Source: Venturia oleaginea
Taxonomy: Eukaryota; Ascomycota; Dothideomycetes; Venturiales; Venturiaceae
Direction of reading: 5' to 3'
NCBI GenBank assembly: GCA_013176395.1
Contig: JABMLP010000015.1
Location: 992,001-1,056,000, forward strand
DNA: 64,000 nucleotides
The position numbers and the translations under genes are program-made. This document shows positions 57,188 to 64,000 of this stretch, in pieces; position 1 is the stretch's first letter; every line of letters starts with the position of its first letter. Under the pieces are notes generated by a model. That model did not search any database, had not been told where the DNA came from, and was given only the letters and a program-made list of their open reading frames with translations.

Positions 57188-57505
57188 GCCGATAAGTAGA
57201 TCAAAGTTTCCGTGTGGACAAATATTGGGTTCAGTGGTGAGGGAGACAATTGGAGCCTTGCGCCAGGAGCTTGTGCATGGTCAATGAGCACGAACAAGGA
57301 GAATCTCATATCTTCCATCGATTTTGAGCGAGGATAAGCCTGCACCTTCTACGAGACGCCCGACTGCAACAAGATCATTAAGAAAAAGAATGCCCCGACA
57401 CTCGTTCTCAAGTTTGGAGAGGCCAACCTCAATCCTTCCCATACGGACGACTGAAAGACTTGGAATGATAGGATCGGCAGCTTCACATGGGTGTGGAATA
57501 AGTAA
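57188..57505 (+). pseudogene. secreted crystallin-like protein, copy 2, killed by C-to-T nonsense changes
   Basis: One frame gives KVSVWTNIGFSGEGDNW, LAPGACAWSMSTNKENLISS, IDFERG-stop-ACTFYETPDCNK, and NPSHTDD-stop-KTWNDRIGSFTW, ending at 57505. It aligns with copy 1 over FERG...CTF...DCN...HTDD-KTWN-RI-SF. Three in-frame stops occur: TAG at 57197 and TAA at 57335 (both fit Gln) and TGA at 57452, where copy 1 has Trp. All are C-to-T changes at CpA on one strand or the other. No signal peptide or upstream exon is preserved. A dead tandem duplicate. Confidence 0.7.
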
Positions 57506-58737
57506 TCGTACGGTCTCAGCACAGTGCGCCCATGCTGGACCTTCGATAGGTGTGAAGGAGTAATAGGGAGTACTTACTTTCATAATTCGGACGATTGACC
57601 AATTCAATCGTGCAGAGCACGTCGGCCTAGCTCTAAAAAGTGTACTTGAAATTCCAGGCCTCTTTTGCCGATTTTGGTCTGTGTGAGATTATACACGCCT
57701 TAGGTGTCCACGACAGAATCGTCTCTGACCTTCCTTGAATGATCCAAGGCACACTCCTATGCCATCAAGAAGCTCCTCAAAAGTCAAATTGTAGTCGAAT
57801 TTAGCGTCGTATATACGTTCTCCTTTCAGAGTTCGTATGCCAGATCATGTATTGTACTGGTAAAAATGATGTGCAAACGCGTGGGAATCGTGCGCCGAGG
57901 CTAAACTACTATTGCTGAGTATTTCAAGGAATAAGCTGAGTACTTCTAGGCCTGATCGTAAAATAAACTCGAAGTTGTGATGTTCCTCGCTTTGCACGGT
58001 CATTCTTAAGTCTGCGTGTGCATAGATAGAATCTTCCCGCAAGGGACATGGTAATTTGGCTGTGGTCGTAACTCCCTTGAGGTTTGCGATTGCACATCAT
58101 TCTTGCGTTGACAATAGAGACAACTGAACCTCAGCCGCATGAGAGGAATTCGAAATCTATCAGGTAGGTGATCTCTGGGTAGCTTTGAAACCGATCGACA
58201 AGTACACGGTATTCATCTTCCCATCTCGGACTTACTTTGCCGAATCTAGAAGTATTGATAATTGGCTTGGGAATATTACTGCAGCCGATGGTCTTGATGA
58301 GCTTGGCGAGAGTGACTGTATGCCACATGCAATAATTCAATGTTCCGAACTGTGGCTGGTGGCACTGATACTACAGGCTACAGCTTCGCTCGTTGTCAAT
58401 TGGCTGTCCTAAATGTCGTCCGTCCCCGTTTCTGGCTCTACTGTAGAGCACGCCCCGTTCCTTGCGTGCAGCTGTGGCAGTCTCAGGGACGGGTTGATGG
58501 GCTGTTATGGTCAAGTCTTTTGTAGCGATGACGGAGAAAGGCTTGATATCCGCCACTCGTCTTGACTCCGAGTTCGACGCGAATGTTGGGGCACTTTGGA
58601 TAATATTTTCGGCGAGAAGACTCATGGTACGGAACCTTTCGAGTCCGGGAATCAGATGATCCCGAAGATAGCCAAATCCCGGCGCTATGGCTTTCCCTCT
58701 ATTATCACCATGCCATTAGTATTGTGGAAAATAACGC
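57506..58737. other. intergenic with a doubtful downstream exon
   Basis: A minus-strand frame from about 58713 to 58371 (GKAIAPGFGYLRDHLIPGLE, ENIIQSAPTFASNS) could be a second exon of the gene ending at 58738, but phases do not fit with the AATAG acceptor. Otherwise nothing. Confidence 0.3.
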
Positions 58738-59379
58738 CTAGCCAAGGTCTAAGCTTACCTCAGGCTGATAGTCAGTCAGTAGGGCCCATGTGTGCAGGTA
58801 GATACGAGGAGGAAATTCACATCGTCTGTTCTTTTGGATGGGGTCAATGTCGATAGCATCTTGGACTAACAGTACTGCGCCGCCTTCGGAAAATTTGCAG
58901 ACCTCGGAGGTTGGGCCTTCCCACGAGCGTACGTTTTTGCATGCACTTCGCCTCATCGTGATCTTCGTTGACACCAAATCCCAGGGTTGTATTTGACTTT
59001 TGGCCAGTTTGTTGCTCGTCATGTACCCATAGCCGCCTATGATAGCATTTGCGATACCGAAGATTACCGGAGATCTTGCAGAATCCTGGAATTCAATGAT
59101 CGCTACTGCATGAGGCTGGCCCAAATACCCACTCGGTCGCTTGGAAAAGATGACCGGGATCACAGCTTGTACCAATGCGGACGATTGAAGAATTTCTTGA
59201 CACACAAAGGAGATATATTCGAGCCAGTCAGTTAGCGACTCTTCATCTACTGCTGCTATCTTGAGGGCCGATGGTTTTGTCGCCGGCGGCGCTCTTGGTG
59301 CTATGCGAGACAGTTGTTGGGAGAGGTCATAAATGTTTTTGTTGTTCACTGATGTCGACGCTGTTCGTTCGAAGTACAT
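58738..59379 (-). CDS. protein of unknown function, 213 residues
   Basis: ATG 59379 is the first in frame (MYFERTASTSVNNKNIYDLS). The central part looks globular: VDEESLTDWLEYISFVCQEI, then YLGQPHAVAIIEFQDSARSP, IIGGYGYMTSNKLAKS, RSACKNVRSWEGP and LLVQDAIDIDP. It runs on to HTWALLTDYQPE and meets a GTAAGC donor, so the short tail before the stop at 58738 may be intron read-through. No signal peptide, membrane helix or known domain. It shares the minus strand with the MFS gene upstream, 235 bp away. Unknown. Confidence 0.5.
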   Translation of the reverse strand: MYFERTASTSVNNKNIYDLSQQLSRIAPRAPPATKPSALKIAAVDEESLTDWLEYISFVCQEILQSSALVQAVIPVIFSKRPSGYLGQPHAVAIIEFQDSARSPVIFGIANAIIGGYGYMTSNKLAKSQIQPWDLVSTKITMRRSACKNVRSWEGPTSEVCKFSEGGAVLLVQDAIDIDPIQKNRRCEFPPRIYLHTWALLTDYQPEVSLDLG

Positions 59380-59613
59380 ACGTTCTGACCATCCAGGACC
59401 TGATAGCCTCGAAACGTTGGTGTTGTTGTGGGTGAAAGCGGTCAATCGGTGATGTTGAAGGTCGTGTGTGACTGAGACTCTGAATTTGTGAAGAGGTGCC
59501 AGTGTATGGGAGTCACAATGTTTCTTGGCAACTGGGTATCATTATACAGAAGCGACAATCATAATGGCGATTTATACAAACATGATGATCGTCCATCGCA
59601 CTCGTTTCACACA

Positions 59614-61463
59614 CTAATTCTTCACCGGTCTGGGCTCGAATTGCCGGGCAGCGAAGAACTTATATCGCCTGGCACATGCATAACGCCAGTGCTTTCCCTT
59701 CCAGATGAAGGCGAATGAGAAGAGTAGGACTGCTAGACCGATAGCGCCAATGGTGTTAAAAACGTTCGCGACGCCGACAGCATCGACCCACGGAATCATG
59801 GCGAAAACGAAAATGGTCGAGAGCATGTTTCGCACGAAGGTCAAACTGACGAGAGCATCACCGACAATCTGGAGGATGGGTTAGCGATAATCGGTTCGAA
59901 CTTTTTGGATAAGATTTACCTCGTTGTACGCGTCGGTGATGTAGGTGAGCGCAATTGCGCTTAGAGGAGCAGAGCCAAAGTTGCATAGGCCAAACGCAAC
60001 AGCAACGCACACCCAAGACTGTCCTTGCTTCAAGGCGTAGCCGAACCAGAAAGCACCCGCGACCTGGAAAGGAATGAATGGAACGAAGCAATACAATCGC
60101 ATCTCGGGCTCGTACACGCCTCCCTTGCGTCGAGCGAGTCTGAGAACCATCCAATCGGACACGGGACCACAAATCAAACTTCCAAGAGTGGTGCCAATGA
60201 ATGGTGCCAGATTCATCAAGCCGATGCTTGTTGACGAGAAATTGTAAGGTGGATCTAACATGTAGGTACTGAGAGCTGAGGTCATGACAGTAGACCATGC
60301 TAGGAGGACTGCGTAGACACATGACGAGTATGCGATGCCAGGAACTGTGAACAAAATCCAGAACGGTTGCCAGGTATGTCTGAAGAATGTACTCCAATCA
60401 CCTGCGGATGTGGTGACGAAGGAGAGTGTTTGCCAGTAGCTCTTGCGTTTGATCGTTGTGTCGATAGCGATAACGCTCAGATTCCGTGGCCGATTCTCTC
60501 CGGGTGTGTTTTCCGGGTCTTCGTTGAGTGGGCCTTCTTTCAAAGGCTTGTCTTGGTATGACTTCTCGTCACCACCATCAATGATTACGCTCTGTGTAGA
60601 AGATGGCGAGATTTTTTCTCCCTGTAGAGCTGCCATCCAGTCGAACTTGCTCTCCTGGAAGCCAAAAACCAACATTATGAGGGTGACAGCAAAAAAGATG
60701 ACAAAGTACCACCAAACCCATCGCCATCCCTGGGAGCTAGTGATAAAGCCAGCAGCGACTGGAGCCAGATTGGAGCCAGTTTGTGCTGTCCAGATATAGA
60801 TGGAGTTCATCAATCCTCGCTGGTGGATAAAGAATAGGTCGGCGACAGTAATTTGCACCATAACTTCGGCAAGAGATCCTAGGAAACACTGCAGGACGTT
60901 GACGCCCCACCAATCACCAGCTGTATTCGTCTTCGCGGCCCAAACCATGACGAGCATTGTGGCTGCTGTGGACAGAATATATATACTCCGCAGACCGTAC
61001 TTCAACGCGAAAGGTATCATCACCACCGAACTTTTTCCATATTAGTATTCTTGATTGAGATGGACGACGTATTTTACATACCCAATGGCCAAGGTCGCAC
61101 AACCTATTGCCCATGTATCATTCAGCACAGCATCGCTGAATCCCAGTTCCGTCTGAAGGGGCCCCCATGTAGGACTGCTGGCATTGAATTGAGCAAAGAC
61201 CATTAGGGCGTAGAAACACGCCAGTCCGAAGTTGAGGTACTTTCTCCGTTTTGGCCAGTTCTATGTTTGTTAGCAGTCTGTTCTTTCGACATGAGTAGGT
61301 CCAGACTAACTAGAGGATCATTTGGATCCAAAGTCGGACGAGGCAGAAGAACAATTTGGGCATTATTGCCACTCTTCAGGAGCTCTAGGCGTACTGTTCC
61401 TGGTGGCCATGCTGGGTCGCTCCAATCATGTTCAATCTGGGAGTTTGATCGTTGTATGGACAT
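59614..61463 (-). CDS. MFS transporter, DHA1-like, 12 helices
   Basis: Four exons on the minus strand: 61463-61311, 61260-61082, 61030-59920 and 59868-59614; 565 residues, all phases consistent. The cytosolic N terminus (HDWSDPAWPPGTVRL) leads into NWPKRRKYLNFGLACFYALM, typical of fungal drug:H+ antiporters that carry a WP-x-x-x-K before helix 1. Further marks are GWRWVWWYFVIFFAVTLIML in the first half and a long charged central loop (about 255-325). In the second half are GPVSDWMVLRLARRKGG (the A-like motif) and the last helices with RNMLSTIFVFAMIPW. It lies in the plasma or vacuolar membrane. The substrate is not predictable. No secondary-metabolite core gene is visible nearby. Intact. Confidence 0.9.
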
Positions 61464-61990
61464 GCTGGGTTGATGAAAATTGCGATGTTCTCATCAGTGC
61501 CGAGAAGGAAAAGATAACGGGGTATATAGAAAGTCGTTCGTGGCGGAACCGACAACCGACACCGACCTTGGAAGAACTGGGTTGCAAGCTTTTACACAGT
61601 AGTGTCCTGCACTGATAACCCTGTTGTGATGCTGGTTTTCGGGGGTCAGCGAGAGATATGGTTGATAACGGGCTTCGATGTCGGTCTAGGATCGCGTTGG
61701 TTGAGCAAATGCGCCAGCAACACGGGCTGGACACATGGAGTTTCTCATCATGTCTTTACTTCTGTCCCGCGCCTACATCCGGCCTGGTTGGGTGGGTGCG
61801 TGGCTAGATGAACAATGATAAAGCTCTTATCAGTGGAGTTGGCGACAATATACACGCTATCGTCTGTACAAGCCATGCACCGATATTTACCGTGGATCTC
61901 ATGTATTCAGCGCGTTATAACTGGCTGAAACTGCCTAGATTAGCTCTGGCTGGGCTCTTTAAAGCAACGAGCTGTAAGGTACTGCATGTA
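61464..61990. other. intergenic, MFS promoter region
   Basis: Upstream of the MFS gene and up to the minisatellite. Nothing recognised. Confidence 0.4.
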
Positions 61991-62258
61991 TGTGTATCTT
62001 CGTGTATCTTCGTGTATCTTCGTGTATCTTCGTGTATCTTCGTGTATCTTCGTGTATCTTCGTGTCTCTTCGTGTCTCTTCGTGTCTCTTCGTGTCTCTT
62101 CGTGTCTCTTCGTGTCTCTTCGTGTCTCTTCGTGTCTCTTCGTGTCTCTTCGTGTCTCTTCGTGTGTCTTCGTGTGTCTTCGTGTGTCTTCGTGTGTCTT
62201 CGTGTGTCTTCGTGTGTCTTCGTGTGTCTTCATGTATCTTCGTGTATCTTCATGTATC
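61991..62258 (+). repeat. 10-bp minisatellite with blocks of sequence variants
   Basis: About 27 copies of CGTGTNTCTT. They come in order: seven copies with N=A (the first begins T), ten with N=C, seven with N=G, then three N=A copies, two of which begin CATG. Within each block the copies are identical. Since 10 is not a multiple of 3, all three frames on each strand stay open through it, which produces long but meaningless open frames. It lies between the MFS gene and a gene-poor region. Confidence 0.95.
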
Positions 62259-63229
62259 GGCCATGACCGATTCCTCGGATTTCACGGCGAACCCCTGGGT
62301 CCACTTCGTTCACCTCGTCCATTAAACCTTTCTCCAGCGTCGTCCCCTTCTCGGCCATCAGTATCCTGAGCCATCACTTTGTCGGGAATGGGTGTGCTTA
62401 CTGTTACTGGCTTTCTGTCCAAGTTAATGAACCGAGTGTCGCTCTACCACGATGTTACGGAATCCCATCGACAGCCAGATGTCCTTTTCGACCTCTCGCG
62501 ATAGATACCGTCTTTCCGAAGTATTGGAGCATTGATTGGTCGATGCACTGACTCAGGGTGCAAGGGGTATTCGGGGCGGGGTCTCAAATGAATACACGGA
62601 ACTAGACCCTGAGATATACAGCTCCTAAGCAATAATGCACTGCAAATAGCAATCGCACAGGAGCAGTTGATAAGTGTGCAGTGTGCAGTGTGCTGGAATA
62701 TCACCCTGTCATGGCGACAGTTCTCTCAAACTCCAGGTGTTTCGAAACGTACCCTAACCACTCACAATAAAGAGCTTGGAGCAAGCATCTACTCCAATCA
62801 ACTCACGCCATACAGACATGTTTCTAAACTAACAGCTGGTCGACAAACATGTCTTCTGCATCTTCATTTACCTTGTGCCCCCTCTGCAAAACCCGGGCTG
62901 GTCTTCGTGCAACTTTTGCCAGGCTTTCGCATTAATGAGGTCGTGGTCGTGGCTTCATTCGGACATTCCCCATGCTGATCATGGATGTCACCACCATGCG
63001 CGTCTCTTCGTTCAAGCTTGCTCACCAGGATGGGGAACCTCTATGCTTTTTGCCTGCTTATATTTCAAACAGTCCATCAAAGGTTGGCTTCCAGGGGGAT
63101 CATCTGCGTTTACATAGCTATCGTCTTCCACTCGGTGTGAATTTTTAGCCCTCGCTGGTATCGAAACCTACCTTTGAAGGCCAACCACAAACTTCGCATG
63201 ATTTTCAGCTCAATCGACCCGTTCTGATC
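62259..63229. other. intergenic, no gene recognised
   Basis: Between the minisatellite and the membrane-protein gene. No gene seen. Confidence 0.4.
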
Positions 63230-64000
63230 ATGAAGAAAGCACACATCATTGCGTTGGCTGCCCAGTTTTGGGCTTTTGTTCTGTCTTTCATCATACTGCT
63301 TGCTGGAAAAAATAGACAAATGACAGACTTGTACTTCGTCAAGGTATGATTCTTGCTTCTCCTTCGTTCTCGTTGTTTGCAGCAAGCTAAGACTGCTGCA
63401 GTTCAATACGACGAACCTTGGACGAGATACTTTGCAAGATTCGATGCTGTTTGCTATGAACAATTCGAACATTGTCTATTCATTCGCAACAACGTACACC
63501 AATATGCTCACAGTCCCCTTCGACATTTCAGCGACATCCCCGACGTCAAACTCAGCTGATGAGAGGGCTCCGTCCATACGGCGAGATCTCGACATTAGAC
63601 AAGCACCACCTGCTCCGGCTGCTCCAGAAAAACCCAACGTAATCGTTTTGATCCTTTCAAATGCGATTGATACGGTTGCTGGTTGGATCGGAGTGAAGCC
63701 AACAGGAGGAATCCCGACCACCTTAAAGAAAATGGCAACCGTCTCCGTCACAGACGTTCAAGACGGCTTTGGCGAATTCTACCTGAAAACTAAGAATAAG
63801 GTACTTGCCGATCTATCCACGGTCATGGCCAACTACCTCATAGAGTTAGCGGCTGGCTACAAAGCATCCGCTGCCGCAATGTTGGGCGGTACTGCACCCA
63901 AGGTTGCCGCGACTATCGAAGGTCGAGCGGTGCATCAACTCTCGACGTACAAAGATTTCTCAATGGCCTCTGAGGAAGCGGATGCTGTCATGGAAGCGTT
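63230..64000 (+). CDS. membrane protein, SUR7/PalI-like start, truncated by window end
   Basis: Exon 1 is 63230-63343 and exon 2 runs from 63402 to beyond 64000; 237 residues are visible. A single hydrophobic segment at 5-26 (IIALAAQFWAFVLSFIILLA) is followed by LYFVKFNTTNLGRDTLQ, which resembles the first extracellular loop of SUR7/PalI family proteins (...N-T-S-x-L-G). Then comes a Ser/Pro-rich stretch and a helical region (LILSNAIDTVAGWIGVKP, FGEFYLKTKNKVLADLSTVM). Two acceptors compete at 63381 and 63401; only the second keeps the frame open. The family assignment rests on the N terminus alone; the later membrane helices are outside the window. Confidence 0.6.

Noticed and set aside
61960..62369. 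Long open frames on both strands through the minisatellite
   Set aside because: They only reflect a 10-bp repeat without stop codons in any frame; the products are pure repeat peptides.
1..64000. Reassignment of TAA/TAG to Gln, suggested by several stops at Gln-like positions
   Set aside because: RPT4, PEX12, GT2, GH12, DUF4360 and SulP all end at TAA or TAG exactly at their family C termini, so the standard code is in use.
1..64000. CRISPR arrays, bacterial operons or phage genes
   Set aside because: The DNA is eukaryotic with spliceosomal introns; the only short tandem array is a minisatellite without spacers.

Overview
The window is nuclear DNA from a filamentous ascomycete (Pezizomycotina); the class cannot be settled from sequence alone. 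The evidence is genes split by short introns (mostly 45-60 bp, GTRAGT...CTAAC/CTGAC...YAG), a Gln/Ser/Pro-rich protein style, and clear fungal orthologues: TIM23, the GT2 hyphal-growth glycosyltransferase, a GH12 glucanase, PEX12, a DUF4360 secreted protein, a SulP sulfate permease, RPT4, NAT9, a SNF2/RAD5-like helicase, KTI12 and an MFS transporter.

Layout. TIM23 lies on the minus strand at 0.4-1.2 kb. From 2.5 to 8.2 kb there are three minus-strand coiled-coil loci, all broken by one- or two-base indels or stops. A 1-kb Mutator-like (MULE) element with 41-bp inverted repeats sits at 9.1-10.2 kb and encodes only the DNA-binding head of a transposase. GT2 and GH12 are divergent at 11.4-16.2 kb. 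A sparse stretch from 16 to 26 kb holds two small unknown genes, a uORF, a tRNA-like fold and a set of small tandem duplications. A broken zinc-finger gene and PEX12 are at 27-29.6 kb. From 31 to 42.5 kb are DUF4360, SulP (one frameshift), a coiled-coil protein, an Erg26-like dehydrogenase (one nonsense codon), RPT4 and NAT9. From 43.7 to 54.3 kb are the SNF2 helicase, two unknown proteins, KTI12 and a membrane-anchored gamma-glutamylcyclotransferase-like protein. From 54.6 to 61.5 kb are an NmrA remnant, a duplicated family of small secreted beta/gamma-crystallin-like proteins with one dead copy, and an MFS transporter. The window ends with a block-structured 10-bp minisatellite and the start of a membrane protein gene that runs off the edge.

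The genes do not form one pathway; this is ordinary housekeeping interleaved with decaying accessory DNA. The main theme is damage. Several otherwise well-preserved reading frames carry single-base homopolymer indels or a stop exactly where Gln or Trp fits. The Gln/Trp-to-stop changes are all C-to-T in a CpA context on one strand, which is the signature of repeat-induced point mutation (RIP). It is clearest in the duplicated crystallin-like genes. The indels are not RIP and could be real decay or assembly error.
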